Positions 11,928 through 22,410 of a stretch of DNA of 64,000 nucleotides are shown piece after piece (within the stretch, counting starts at the first letter, position 1; every line of letters begins with the position of its first letter). The DNA is taken from NCBI GenBank assembly GCA_022453515.1, contig JAJNNY010000083.1, positions 1-64,000 on the forward strand, in the 5' to 3' direction. The notes below the pieces were generated by a model that saw only the letters and a list, made by a program, of their open reading frames with translations, was not told the DNA's origin and ran no database searches. Source of the DNA: Astrocystis sublimbata (lineage: Eukaryota > Ascomycota > Sordariomycetes > Xylariales > Xylariaceae). The position numbers were made by a program, and so were the translations under genes.

Positions 11928-12584
11928 TTACTTCTTCTTGCCCGCCTTCCTCGGCCCCGGCCCAGCGGGCAGGTCCTTCATGCCCACCGCGTATCCCGCA
12001 ATAAGATCCGACATGGCATTGCCGTGCCCAGCCGCACCCCCACTGGCCTCCTCCTTCATCTTCTGCTCCTTCTGTGCCTCCGCCGTCACAGCCTCAGCGT
12101 CCTTGCCTCCTTTTCCAGAAACCTGTCCGCCCTTGCCGTCGAATGTGCGCATCTCCTCGGCCATGGACGCCCCGCCATCAGGAGTATCAGCAGGAGCAGC
12201 AGGAGCATGAGAAGCATCCCACCCCCTGCCGAAGCGCTCTCGGAACGCGGCTAATTTACCCGCCTCGTCGACTTCGACGTTCTGCAGCGTCTTGTCGCTC
12301 GGGTTCCACAAGGGGTGGTTCCGCGTGTCCTTGGTTGATTTGTAGACGCCTATGGGAGATGCTGTGCGGATCGTAAAGGTCGAGCCGTCGGATAGTTGTA
12401 CCAGTTGCGTGAAGGCGTATGGACGCCGTGGGCGGCGGATTAGGGTTGCGGAGAGCGAGGGCGTTGCAGAGAAGGAGCGGCTGTGGAGGGGTGTGGGTGT
12501 TGGGATGTGTGTTGCTGATGGGGAAGCGGTTATGCGTTGAGGGATGGGACCCCGCGGGAGGGCGGTTGGGAGGCGGGGCGCCAT
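11928..12584 (-). CDS. mrpl36: Mitochondrial large-subunit ribosomal protein bL31m
   Basis: Structural protein of the mitochondrial 54S subunit (bL31m, called MRPL36 in yeast). Single exon, 218 aa. The first 45 residues are rich in Arg, Ser, Thr and Pro and lack acids, as a matrix-targeting presequence. The core QLVQLSDGSTFTIRTASP, VYKSTKDTRNHPLWNPS is the fungal bL31m signature. The tail after residue 110 is Gly/Ala/Lys-rich and ends in GKKK. It is divergently placed to another gene with a presequence at 13238. Confidence 0.92.
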   Translation of the reverse strand: MAPRLPTALPRGPIPQRITASPSATHIPTPTPLHSRSFSATPSLSATLIRRPRRPYAFTQLVQLSDGSTFTIRTASPIGVYKSTKDTRNHPLWNPSDKTLQNVEVDEAGKLAAFRERFGRGWDASHAPAAPADTPDGGASMAEEMRTFDGKGGQVSGKGGKDAEAVTAEAQKEQKMKEEASGGAAGHGNAMSDLIAGYAVGMKDLPAGPGPRKAGKKK

Positions 12585-13237
12585 TGTGAGGTTTTCGTTT
12601 CGTTGTGTTAAGATGGGGTGTCGTATGAGAGGTGATATAATTGCGGATCAGCTCGGATTCGCAGGTCGTGATGCGATGCGCTCGCTCGCTTGATGCGTTG
12701 TGGAGGTGCAATGCAATGCAATGCGATCTCTTCGTTACTCGCCCGTTGGATGGTCCGTTGTGGAGAGACGAGAGTAGCAGGCGTGGTGATGAATGTTGCG
12801 GACCAGTACCCAGCAAACCCAATTGGTTGTCTTTGGGAGTTGAGAATTGGATGTGCACGCAGCAGATGAGAGTCTCGCGCCTATCGCCAAATCTTTAGAG
12901 CTTCAAAGTCGGAATTTGGGATCAGGTACTTGCCTAAGTACTTCCTAAGTTAGCTCGGGAAATTTTGGCGTGGCGGTCCGTTTGCAGCTGTGACTTGACT
13001 GGCTCCACTGGTGGTGCTTGGGATCTCCACTGGCAGGGATTCTTATCGTTATCGCAGCTCCCTGCAGCACGCACCCCGCCAGATCCCTGCTCGCCGGTCT
13101 TCTAGCGTCGAAAAGCTCATAGCTGCATGCAACTTTCTGACGGCATGCCCAATTTATTTTCCGTCCCTTCAACCCTCGAGTCCACATTCTGGTCTCTTAC
13201 ATCTCTCACATTCCACGACTACCATTGATGAGCTGAG
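12585..13237. promoter_or_regulatory. Divergent promoter region of two probable mitochondrial-protein genes
   Basis: 653 bp between the starts of bL31m (-) and the flavin-reductase-like gene (+). It contains a TGCAATGCAATGCAATGCGA run near 12706-12726. No gene is visible; both promoters are expected here. Confidence 0.5.
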
Positions 13238-14722
13238 ATGTTGCGCCTACGTACCCTGCAGCGGGCGTTCCCGTCCGCCAGAGTCCCACGCCCTACTTCA
13301 ATCATCTACATCAATGCCAATTGCTGCTCCTCCCCCTCCTCCTCATTCTCCCCGCTGAGACGGAATTTCGCGAGCGATGCTACTCCCGAGTCTTCCACTC
13401 CCGAGTCCGAGTCCGCAACTCCCACTCCCACTCCCACAGGCGACAACCCCCCGGCTGCGGAGAAGAAGAAGAAGAAGTATACGAAACCACCGCGGGAGGA
13501 CAGGATTCGACCCTACAAAGACCCCCAGCCTTCAAAGAAGGACGCGGCCGCCCTCACCAAAGCCGTCACCGACATCTCCGCCAAGATGCCGCAGCCTCTC
13601 GCCGTCATCACCACGCTCGACCACACCTTCGCCGCCCAGCAGGCCGCCGGCATCGCGCCTGAGGAGATGCGCCTCCCGGTAGCCCGCGCCATCACCGTGT
13701 CCTCGCTCACCTCGCTGTGCGTGGAGCCCAAGCCGCTGATCACCTTCAACATGAACCTGCCGAGCACCACCTATGACGCGCTCGTGGCCTGTGGGGATTT
13801 CAATGTCCACCTGATGATGCCCAACAAGCACGGCATACGCCATGCGCATATCTTCAAGCGTGGGAATCGGGAGGTGGCCCAGGCGGAGCCGGGCGAGGTG
13901 GACCGATGGGACCCTTTCGTGAGATTTCAAGGGCGAGGGGGAGAGGAACAGGAAGGGGGAGTTAAGGAAGAAGGAGTTAAGGAGGAGGGGGTTCAGGAAG
14001 AGGGAGTCAAAGAGGAGAGAGAAGAGGGTCAGAGCACAGAAAATAGAGAGAAAGGGGAAGGAAAGAAAGATGGAGTAGTAAAAGCGAAGCGATATCGTGG
14101 TGAATATGGCCCGGTGCCCGAAGGCACCGCCGACCTGGGCGTGCTTTTGGATTTGAAGCTGGCCCCCCAAGGCAATCATGGAGAACGATTGCCCCAGATA
14201 ATCAACAGAGAGGGTTGGTGGCAGCAATTCCGGAAGGAAAAGAAGGCTGCCATTGCCGCCTTGAGGGGATATCAGCAGGAGACGCCGGCAGACTCCACAA
14301 CAACGGAGTCCACGGAGGTTGGGAAGGGGGAAGGGGAAACGGGAGAAACAACCACAACAACAGGAGGAAAACAAACCCATCATGTCCCCATGTTAAAAGG
14401 TAAGGCCCAGATGGCGATGCTACAGTGCCGCCTCGTCCGCACCATCCGTATTAATCCGGACGGCTCCGACGGACAAAGCAACAACGACGTGGCCATCATG
14501 GTAGGCGAGGTCGTCGACACGTGGACGTATGACGAGACGTTGGGACCGAAGACTAAACACCCTTCCGTGCTAGCATACGCGAATAGGCAGTATGTGGCGG
14601 CTGGGTTGCCGTTGATCGTTCCAGATATTCAGGATTTATGGTGGACTAAGAAGGACGGATGGAAGCACAAGGCAGGGCAGGACACAACTCAGACGGAGAC
14701 ACAGGCACAGACACTTTCCTAG
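13238..14722 (+). CDS. Flavin-reductase-like (FMN-binding split-barrel) protein, probably mitochondrial
   Basis: Intronless, 494 aa. A basic presequence (MLRLRTLQRAFPSARVPRP) suggests import into mitochondria. The core, about residues 100-225, reads KMPQPLAVITTLD, ARAITVSSLTSLCVEPKPLITFNMNLPS, FNVHLMMPNKHGIRHAHIF, the flavin-reductase-like split barrel that binds FMN. After WDPFVRF a roughly 70-residue Glu/Lys/Gly insertion, including a four-fold five-residue repeat, interrupts the domain. The barrel's end resumes at QMAMLQCRLVRTIRI and AIMVGEVVDTW. A second polar Thr/Glu-rich insertion precedes that. The substrate is unknown; it could be an NAD(P)H:FMN reductase or a flavoprotein oxygenase. 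Domain assignment is good, location is inferred. Confidence 0.82.
   Translation: MLRLRTLQRAFPSARVPRPTSIIYINANCCSSPSSSFSPLRRNFASDATPESSTPESESATPTPTPTGDNPPAAEKKKKKYTKPPREDRIRPYKDPQPSKKDAAALTKAVTDISAKMPQPLAVITTLDHTFAAQQAAGIAPEEMRLPVARAITVSSLTSLCVEPKPLITFNMNLPSTTYDALVACGDFNVHLMMPNKHGIRHAHIFKRGNREVAQAEPGEVDRWDPFVRFQGRGGEEQEGGVKEEGVKEEGVQEEGVKEEREEGQSTENREKGEGKKDGVVKAKRYRGEYGPVPEGTADLGVLLDLKLAPQGNHGERLPQIINREGWWQQFRKEKKAAIAALRGYQQETPADSTTTESTEVGKGEGETGETTTTTGGKQTHHVPMLKGKAQMAMLQCRLVRTIRINPDGSDGQSNNDVAIMVGEVVDTWTYDETLGPKTKHPSVLAYANRQYVAAGLPLIVPDIQDLWWTKKDGWKHKAGQDTTQTETQAQTLS
13958..14017 (+). repeat. 15-bp in-frame minisatellite (x4) inside the flavin-reductase-like gene
   Basis: Four 15-bp units starting GGAGTTAAGGAAGAA encode GVKEE, GVKEE, GVQEE and GVKEE (residues about 241-260). 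Units differ at wobble and a few other positions. The array keeps frame, so copy number can vary without breaking the protein. Confidence 0.85.
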
Positions 14723-15665
14723 GTACTTTTCCTTACCTTGCCTACTCGCACATCTATCTCCTCTGCTATTGGGGGGCTACGGGTTTAATAAGAACCACCC
14801 ATCCACCCGTCCGTGTGCGCGGTTACGTACGGGATTGGGAATGTATAATTAATTCCTGTATACATATAACTATCTAGGTAGCTCAGCACATGCTCACCTA
14901 TTTCATCAGCTGCTTATAAGAGGTATGTGTGTGTGTGTGTGTGTGCGTGTATTCATCTAAGTGAAATTGTATATAGATAAGATCTTACTGACTTACCATG
15001 CCAAAAAGAAAAAAAAAAAGAATAACCACCGATGCGATGTAGTCAACCCACAAAAGAATTAGTTGTATATACATACATACATTCATGCACAAATCCATAC
15101 ATGAATATATCTATACCTACCGAGATATTACACTTCTCGATAAAGAAAAATTCGTAGACGAGTTGAATATCAGTCTGATACGAAGTTTTTGTGGTGGACG
15201 AAGTAGGTAATTAACACGATGGATTAAATTAATTAATTCATTGATTGATTGATGCTGGCATAAGTGGTATCGTTCGCAATGGGTGGGTGGTACCACCTAC
15301 TAGTACAGAGGGGAAGGGAGATGGGGAACTGTGATCTCAAACAAAGCAAGATAACGAATAAGGGGAAATCAATGCTGATAATGCTACTATATACATAAGG
15401 TATAGATAGATAGAGGGTCTCGAGAGTGCCTATCCTGTAGTGACTGGATTGATGATTCGTGACGTTTGAAAGCGTTCCAAGGTGGACGTTGCTTATTTCC
15501 TGCCACTCTCACCTTTTTCTTATTCTTTTCCTCTTCTTTTTATCTTCTCTTCTCTTCTCTCTCTCTTCTCTAGGTCTCGATACAATGCTAAAAAGAAGGT
15601 TTTGCTTATAGTAAGTACGTAAGTAGGGCCTTGCGAAGTCCATCCCCACAACACTGCATATTTAT
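14723..15665. other. Convergent 943-bp region with simple repeats
   Basis: 3' region between the flavin-reductase-like gene (+) and are2 (-). It is AT-rich and rich in simple sequence: a TG run at 14926-14945, an ACAT run near 15072, a TTGATTGATTGATG run near 15240 and a long CT tract at 15540-15570. No gene seen. Confidence 0.5.
14926..14945 (+). repeat. (TG)10 microsatellite
   Basis: Uninterrupted TG dinucleotides, followed by a degenerate CGTGT end, in the 3' flank of the flavin-reductase-like gene. Confidence 0.9.
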
Positions 15666-17486
15666 CTAGACCAGGACGTAGAGGGAGCAGATCTGATTTT
15701 CCCCCAAGTTAGCATCGTGATTACAGCACAAGGGAAGTATAAATAAATAAACGGAGGGGAAAGAAAACAACACAAGGTCAAGTCCACTTACCAAGCTGAG
15801 ACCCAGAATCATACTAATCCAAAACAACACGTTATTCGCCGTCTTATGCGACCGAACCCAGCGCGTATGCTGCATCATCACGATAGGAAGCTGCAGCATC
15901 TGGCACACAAAACCATACCCCCTCAGCTTCTTGGTGATGCACGCCATGACGATCTCATGGCCGATGGCAGATACCAGAAACGTCACAAAGGTGGCGTTGT
16001 TGCGGCCGATGCTCGGCTTCGAGGTCGCGTACACGTGGCGGCGCAGGAATGAGTAGACGGGCACGTTCCACTCGCGGCTGAACTCCATCCAGTCGGAGCA
16101 GTTCCACCAGTCGCTGTAGAAGTGGCGGTCCGCGAACTGCGTGATCTCGGCGAAGGCGCCTAGGACGTACTCGAAGATGACGAGGAACACGAGCAGCAGC
16201 GTCAGCATGAAGGGGAACAGCAGCCACGAGATGGACTCGAGCAGGACGAGCAGCTTTTCCGTGGCGGAGACGGTGTCGCTGAGGCGCACGGCCGAGTCCT
16301 GCAGCACGGGCAGGATGAACTCCTCGGAGATGATGGTCAGCAGGAAGATGCAGCCGAAGGTGGCGATGATCTTGGCGATCAGGTTCGTCCAGTCGATGGA
16401 CGTGTTGCGCGGGTACTCGAGCTCGTAGCAGAGCGTGGGACAGAGCAGGTAGTCGAGGTAGTTTCCGTAGGTGAGGTTGCGGGGGTAGGCGACGTTGCCG
16501 ATGGGGCTGATAAGCTCGCGCGCAAGGTCCTCGCGCAGCTGGGACAACGCCTCACTGTCGCTGTCGTCGCCTACGGGCGCGTCGCTGTGCCTATGGACGC
16601 CCATGGGGTTCTCGACGGTTGGGTACGTGTAAGCGGGTTCCTTTGACGCGCTCACAGGCTGGTCGAGGGCCTGCAGTCTCTTCTCCGTCTCAGAGAGATG
16701 GCCGTTGTAGAAGGCGTACGAGTGCATCTTCATGAGAAGCACCATGCTGTGTAGCACGAAAAAGACCTGGGCGGTCCATGTCCAGTCGAACATGAAGGGT
16801 ACGGCAATCCAGAAGCTCAGCCAAGCGGCTTGGTATATGCTCTGCAGGGCCATGCCGCCCTTCTTCCAGGTCATGGCGCCGCGGCTCTTCCTGAACAGCC
16901 TGTGCAGAGACAGGCTGATGACGGTGCTCCCGATCATGAAGAACTCGGCAATGGCCAGGTGCCACAGCTTGACGGTGAACAGGCCCCAGATCTGGACGCG
17001 CAGGGGGTAGCCGGTGTCTTTGTAGTTGCGCAGCATGGTGGTGATGCCCATGATAGCCAGGCCGATCCAGAAGAGGTTGAAGAAGCCATGGAAGTCGCGA
17101 TAGTCGGAGTTGGGGTCGAAGTGGGAGACGCGCGAGGCAAATTCGGTGGTCGGGAAGAGACGTCGTCGTTGCTCGGCGCGGACCTGTTTGCGCGCAGTCG
17201 ACAGGGCCTTGGTCGACGCCGGCGCGTTCTCGGGCACCGGAGTCGAGCGGCCACTGTGAGGGTAAGGTTGAGTCAGAACACGTTCACTGTGATGATAAAG
17301 AATTGGGCGCGCGCACCTGGTCACTGTCGAGGCTACCTCTTGCGGTATATCAGCCAGCTCGTTGATGGAATTACTGCTGCGCTCGCGGGACAGCTCGGCG
17401 ACCTGAGAATGCTGGGGCTTGCGCGGTCGCGGGCGCAAGATATGGTCGTGTGTACCGCCATTGCGCTCCACGTTGGTCGACGACAT
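15666..17486 (-). CDS. are2: Sterol O-acyltransferase (ACAT/ARE type)
   Basis: ER enzyme of the MBOAT family that esterifies ergosterol with acyl-CoA for storage in lipid droplets. Three exons on the minus strand: 17486-17317, 17253-15792, 15692-15666, with introns of 63 and 99 bp; 552 aa. Hallmarks: RRRLFPTTEFASRVSHFDPNSDY-type leader before the first helices, many hydrophobic segments, the FYSDWWNCSDWMEFSREWN motif that binds acyl-CoA/sterol, and the catalytic His in SAIGHEIVMA. The last exon adds only ICSLYVLV, the family's usual end. The order of helices and the FYxDWWN box also occur in DGAT1, but the N-terminal RVSHFDPNSD block fits ARE. Confidence 0.92.
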   Translation of the reverse strand: MSSTNVERNGGTHDHILRPRPRKPQHSQVAELSRERSSNSINELADIPQEVASTVTRCARPILYHHSERVLTQPYPHSGRSTPVPENAPASTKALSTARKQVRAEQRRRLFPTTEFASRVSHFDPNSDYRDFHGFFNLFWIGLAIMGITTMLRNYKDTGYPLRVQIWGLFTVKLWHLAIAEFFMIGSTVISLSLHRLFRKSRGAMTWKKGGMALQSIYQAAWLSFWIAVPFMFDWTWTAQVFFVLHSMVLLMKMHSYAFYNGHLSETEKRLQALDQPVSASKEPAYTYPTVENPMGVHRHSDAPVGDDSDSEALSQLREDLARELISPIGNVAYPRNLTYGNYLDYLLCPTLCYELEYPRNTSIDWTNLIAKIIATFGCIFLLTIISEEFILPVLQDSAVRLSDTVSATEKLLVLLESISWLLFPFMLTLLLVFLVIFEYVLGAFAEITQFADRHFYSDWWNCSDWMEFSREWNVPVYSFLRRHVYATSKPSIGRNNATFVTFLVSAIGHEIVMACITKKLRGYGFVCQMLQLPIVMMQHTRWVRSHKTANNVLFWISMILGLSLVSGLDLVLFSFPSVYLFILPLCCNHDANLGENQICSLYVLV

Positions 17487-18554
17487 GGTAACGCGATGGA
17501 GACGGTGCCGGCGCGGGCTGGTTGTGCCGCCGGCGACGCAGAGTCAGAAGATGCAGAGTTGGAAGACGTCAAAATCGCAAAAAGTCGCGATGGGGGTTTG
17601 GCCCAGTAACCAAGCTTCTACCTAGCTAGTAGGTCGCAAAACAAAACGTGGCAGAGACCCCAATAGCTTGCAAAGGCGACCGAAGCTGCCAGCAGCCAAT
17701 GGGGAGGAAAGGAACTGAGGAGTCGAAAGAGAATAAAGTTGTTAAAAATAGAAGCGGGCGTGGTGCTACTCAATGCGACGGCGTGGACGGCGTGAACTCT
17801 GTCAGGGATGGGTCGTGTAACTCAGTAGGTAGGGTGTTTGAAGTGCGTGAGAATGGAATACCTAGGTATGTAGGAGTATAAGTCTTGGTTGAAATGACGA
17901 GCATGCCGATGACATAGGCGAGCTCGGCGAGGGGTGGGACGGGGCGAGCTAGGAGATTAATGGATTAATTAGCTGCACGTCAACCACTTTTTGGGAATTA
18001 AAATCAATCCGAATCCGAGTTGGCATTTGGGACAAGTCGCCTCTTTTCCCGTGCCGTAATCCGGGGTCTTACCGATTTCCGGCATGCCAATAATACGCGC
18101 TCTACAATGTCTACATGTACCTAGTCAGGCCCACGCTTGTACCTTTCTGCGCGAATGGCAGCTAGAAGATACATGTACTTTTTGGGTAGATTGCCCGTCC
18201 TTAGCGTACCAATAGCTGTAGCCTATCTCCCGTCGCCTGTAGGCTACCACATTTCGTGCATCGCGCTTTCTGTCGTCCGATGTGCTGGGTTGGCACTGAC
18301 GTCACCCCGCCAGCTACGGCGCCGCGAGCGAGCTTCGCCTACTTACGAATGAGCCAAGCATGCACCTTTGGTGCCGACCTATCAGCTCATTGGTTAAGCA
18401 ACACATAATAGGACAGGCGGCCTCAGTCCTAATTGACACGAAATAGAAATTTATAAAAAAAAAAACACATAGGAATTGATTGATCATATTTCTATGTAAA
18501 CATAAATAAGTCAATAGAGCTGATACTGGCAAAAGAATATTTTGTGACAGCAGT
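17487..18554. other. Upstream region of are2
   Basis: About 1 kb between the are2 start and a tRNA gene. Expected to hold the are2 promoter. I see no coding region; the CT/GA-rich and TAGGTA-rich short words are common all over this genome. Confidence 0.45.
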
Positions 18555-18626
18555 TGCTGACGGCATGAATCGAACATGCGTTTCCTCGGCCACAACGAGG
18601 TGTACTAACCACTATACGACGCCAGC
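18555..18626 (-). tRNA. tRNA-His (GUG)
   Basis: Minus-strand cloverleaf of 72 nt without intron. Acceptor stem GCTGGCG pairs with CGTCAGC (one G-T). D arm TATAGTGGTTAGTAC matches the eukaryotic tRNA-His A box. The anticodon stem CCTCG/CGAGG encloses TTGTGGC with anticodon GTG. The T arm GCATG-TTCGATT-CATGC is perfect. It lies outside any protein gene. Confidence 0.95.
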
Positions 18627-19372
18627 TTATTGACGGATAAGATAGCATCTGCAAACTGCCACTATACTCCCACCACAGATTAGTGGGTCGCTTGTTATCA
18701 AATCCCCCCATTGCCCAAACATCATCTCATGTCGTGACACTGCAAGCTTGAGTACTAAGCATCCAGAAGAATTGAAGAATAGCCGAAGAAGAGAAAAATA
18801 ACCTTCTTAAATCGGCCCCTAGTTATAGCTACTGCACAATTGCTGCGTTTGAAACAGCATGCTTGGTAATAGTCCAGCTCATAGCAATTGTACCCCAAGT
18901 CTCAAGAAAGTATGGTCGACGCATGTACGTACATCCCCTCAGCCCGTGAGATCAGTCTCACACTGGACTCTTTCATCGTGGTGTAAACGGGAGAAGATCT
19001 TATTCAGCAAACACAGTAGTCTCACGACTTCCCTGTTTCAATCCTACTTCTCCTTGTTCTTGTTTGAGTGCATGCTCAGACAGTCTCGTACAACGTAAAA
19101 AGTCGGTGACATCTAGTGCATATATAGGTATATATCATTGTTGACGAGATGCATCTATTCAACGAAGTCATACCCTCTCTCTCATGCATCTGGCAATGCT
19201 GCATAGACTGTTGTATAGAGATAAGCCAACTTCTTCTTCTCAGCGCATCCAAGTTTCTTATTGCAGCAACAGGCAAACAACACAACAAACGCAACACCCT
19301 GATAATCGCCTGCAACTCGTCTCAAGCATTTGCCACTAGCACCCACATAGAGTCGTCATCGTGGAAAGACCT
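18627..19372. other. Intergenic region
   Basis: 746 bp with no supported gene between tRNA-His and the small membrane-protein gene. ORFs of up to 97 codons are present but lack motifs. Confidence 0.4.
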
Positions 19373-19915
19373 ATGCCACCAATGTCATCAAACCCAATCC
19401 CCAACGCGAAACCTTCCGCCCGTCGCCGCCCCAGCGTCTTAGCGGCCACCAGTGAAGACCTCTATCATCGGCCCTCGTCGCCGACCCCACCGCCTCACAA
19501 CTCATCCCGGTACACCGCGTCGCAGACAGCGATGCAGGCCCAAGCGACACGCAAAGGCAGTCACTCGCGGCTCCCCAGAGAAGCTCAACCCAACCCTCAG
19601 TTGACCAACGAGACCCCTTGCCCACTGGCAATACTCGAGGAGGAGTCAAGCCACGAACAATTTGACACGGACACAGACACAGACACGCAGCAACAACAAG
19701 TACGCGAAGGACAAGGTGGAAGAGAGGGAGAAAGGGAGAAACTCAAGCTCACGGAAACAGCAAGACTATTCCTCTTCGTCCTAGCAGCTCTGCTGACCGC
19801 CGCTCTCCTCGTCAATCTGTGGAAGGTGGTCGCCGTCCTCCTGATGATAACGCTGTGGCTTTGGACCTTTGTCGGCCTTTTCGGGCCTGGGTGGCAGCCT
19901 TTAGATTTACTTTGA
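19373..19915 (+). CDS. Small membrane protein with a disordered N-terminus (uncharacterised)
   Basis: 180 aa from the ATG at 19373 (MPPMSSNPIPNAKP). The first 120 residues are Ser/Pro/Thr/Gln-rich and polar, with a DTDTDTDT run near residue 100. Then comes one long or two closely spaced hydrophobic helices (LFLFVLAALLTAALLV and VVAVLLMITLWLWTFVGLF), so the protein is probably C-terminally anchored in a membrane. I do not recognise the family. Codon use and the clean stop support it as a gene; an extra upstream exon cannot be excluded. Confidence 0.55.
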   Translation: MPPMSSNPIPNAKPSARRRPSVLAATSEDLYHRPSSPTPPPHNSSRYTASQTAMQAQATRKGSHSRLPREAQPNPQLTNETPCPLAILEEESSHEQFDTDTDTDTQQQQVREGQGGREGEREKLKLTETARLFLFVLAALLTAALLVNLWKVVAVLLMITLWLWTFVGLFGPGWQPLDLL

Positions 19916-20631
19916 GTCATGACTTGACTTGATCTTGATCTTGCTTGACAAGACCCTACCTCAGTATCATTCTATTTCGGATGGCAGGATACAGTATGTT
20001 ATGGTAGCATACCGTGGGCGCTCTGGGCGTGAAAATGGCTGTGGAGGTTACGGAAGATGCGAGGTTGTGGAAGAGCTGCAATACGGATGTGGCTATTGTG
20101 ATGTTGCTTGAGGGATTGCTAGAACTTCAATTTGTGGTGTCGTCTTCATGTTCAAAGATAAGCCCTAATAAGCAAGCTTGAGGTTTTATTGTAATTCGCA
20201 GTGTGATAGCACAGCATGTGCAAGGTTGCTTGATTTTGCTACCTACCTAAGCTGAATGTAAATTTGGGGGCGCTGGACTCAGCCACCCGAGAAAAATTGA
20301 AAGGCATCATTCCTACATCGTCATCATAACTCAATCGCATCTTGCGATGCTGCCTTCTGGAGCCTATCCATGCCCATACTCCGATACCCGACGTTGCGAT
20401 TGCAGTCGCACGCACGCTGCTTTGATATTGAGAGACCTATCAGCGCGGATGGTTTGGCGAACAATGAGCGGACAAGCGTGGCGTCTGAGAGTACAAGTAC
20501 GTTCATTCAATGACACGGGCTCGTGTAGTCGTGACTGCCACCTACATAGCGCCCAGTCCGTACCGGACCTTCACCATAGAAGGTTCCCAGGTACGTATGT
20601 GCGCCAAATAAACGGGTGCATCTTCGTATGA
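19916..20631. other. Convergent intergenic region
   Basis: 716 bp between two converging small genes. No motif-bearing ORF; it should hold both 3' UTRs. Confidence 0.4.
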
Positions 20632-21061
20632 TCACGGGAAATCATTAGGCCAGCACTTCTCCTTCGGCCACAACTTGGCGTCGTGAGTGCCGGCGTGCGT
20701 CTCCAGCTGAACCTTGTTGGTGTTTACAATCTCCTTGCGGCAGTTCTGGCACTGCGAGGGGGGAAAAAGCAAGGCATCAGCACAAAGCGATAAATGAGGT
20801 AAGATAGTCAAACATGGAAAAACTGCCACATGACGATCATCGGCCTGTCTTATTTAACGGCGAAAAAACAATAACACTCACGATTGATGTGGGCTTTGGC
20901 GCCTTGACAGGCAGGCCGTTGGCCTTCACCGGTGCACGTGTGCCGGCCTTGTCAGCCGCTCTGTGCTCTCGTTGTATCTAGGGCGATTTAGCATGCGAAA
21001 GCCCATGAGAGGTGAGGGAAATGCGATCGCAACTCACTCTGGATTTTTTGCTGATAGGCAT
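20632..21061 (-). CDS. Small zinc-binding protein of the At2g23090 / zf-met2 type
   Basis: 79 aa from three minus-strand exons: 21061-21038 (8 codons), 20977-20882 (32 codons), 20751-20632. Introns of 60 and 130 bp, all phase 0, each starting GTGAGT. The protein starts MPISKKSR, has a basic first half (IQREHRAADKAGTR) and ends with a single zinc finger: CQNC at residues 41-44 and a THAGTHDAK histidine pair about 14 residues later, then the conserved KLWPKEKCWPNDF tail. This matches a small conserved eukaryotic family with a C2H2-like finger, of unknown cellular role. No ORF in one frame shows more than the last exon. Confidence 0.87.
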
Positions 21062-21320
21062 TGTGGTGGTTGGTGTGTGGTAGACTTCTCGTAGTGCTTT
21101 GGTTTCCTCTTGGTAGGTAGACGACAGACCGCAATTGTAGATTGAGTGTAAGAGTGGATGGCAATGAAACGAGGTGAGAATGCAGGAAAAAAGTACTTGC
21201 AGTTAATTAGGTAAGTGCACCAGCGAATCAGCGCTCGGGCGTTATCGCTCCCTGAAAAAAAGATAAGGGAGACCCAGCGCTTATTTTTTAGACGCGCGCA
21301 GCGAGCAGAGTGGTCTAGAT

Positions 21321-22410
21321 TCAAGTTTCAGTGGACCCTAGGACTTCTGGTCTTGAGATATAAGGTCGCGGAGTTAGCGCCAAAATCTCCGCTGACGATT
21401 CACTAAATCCGCGATTCTGAGATGCAGCTACGATGCTTGAATCCTTGCTTCCGAGTCCCTTGATCAGACTCACTAGTGAATGACCAATGTTCTTGACAGA
21501 AGGTAGTCGGACCTTGGAAACCGAATGCAGCACCGGGATACAGCCCATGGTAATAACCAAAGACTGCTCGAGCGACGTAGTGAAGTTGATGATATGCTGC
21601 CCACGCGATCCATCGAGCGCGACAGTCGCATCGATGATGAACAGCGTTCCTATGACCACCTTGGAACTAGCCGCGGCCATGGTGATAAGCGACAGGGCTA
21701 TCAGAGCTCCTAGTGTCAGTTTGCGACGCGTCGACATGTTGAGCTTCCACAGCATAACGACAGGGAACATGACGAGAGTGAGGTCTCCGACGGCATATAA
21801 AACTGTGAGATCATCAGTATCTGCCAAGTGTAGCTGGGAGGTGACCAGTGTACCTACACTGCAAGACATCCGCAACCCATCGATATATATCAGGATTCCA
21901 TAACTTCGCCCCGGGAATTAAGGGGTCCCAGAGGGCCTGGTATGGCTGAGCTTGGGCCAGTTCTATGACCACGAGCGTGATGCCGACCGCGACCTGCAAT
22001 ACCGTGAAGGAGATCACGTATCGCTTGAACCACGGCTTTGTACTGAATATGCGAACAAGGAGGATCGCTATAGATATTCTAGCTAGCAGGGACGCAGGAT
22101 GCGCGAAGGTACCGAATATCCAGGACCACTTGGTGAGCACGGTGAGCTGGGGAACAGTAAGCCTGCTTGTGGACTGGCCACTCCCCAGTAGACACATGAG
22201 TGTGAACCCGGATTGATATGCGAGCTGGAATATCAGTGCTCCAAGCATGAACCAGTCCTGAGCTGCTATACCATCTGCGAATGTCTGACGTAGGTAGAAG
22301 CGAAATACTACAGCGATAGCGGCCAATATGGTCATCACCCAACTGAGTCCGAGAGTCAGACGGGTGAAGGCTAAGTCGCTGGCGGAGAAGGACTGTTCCA
22401 TGGTGCGCAT
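21321..22410 (-). CDS. Fungal rhodopsin-like seven-transmembrane protein (Pth11-related class)
   Basis: 344 aa, two minus-strand exons: 22410-21858 and 21802-21321; the 55-bp intron starts GTAGGT. Seven hydrophobic helices fill the first 260 residues, starting LTLGLSWVMTILAAIAVVFRFYLRQ. Typical family words are DWFMLGALIFQLAY, WSWIFGTFAHPASLLARISIAILLVRIF, WNPDIYRWVADVLQFLYAVGDLTLV-like, and ATVALDGSRGQHIINFTTSLEQSLVIT. The family (fungal rhodopsin domain) includes Pth11-like receptors and proteins encoded in metabolite clusters; most are uncharacterised. The N-terminal CFEM domain of true Pth11 is absent. Ligand and role unknown. Confidence 0.85.

Noticed and set aside
13532..14383. 283-codon minus-strand ORF antisense to the flavin-reductase-like gene
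   Set aside because: Low-complexity Leu/Phe/Ser composition mirrors the GAA/GAG-rich coding strand. No motif.
16830..17609. 259-codon plus-strand ORF antisense to are2
   Set aside because: Shadow of the GC-rich are2 coding strand, no start context or motif.
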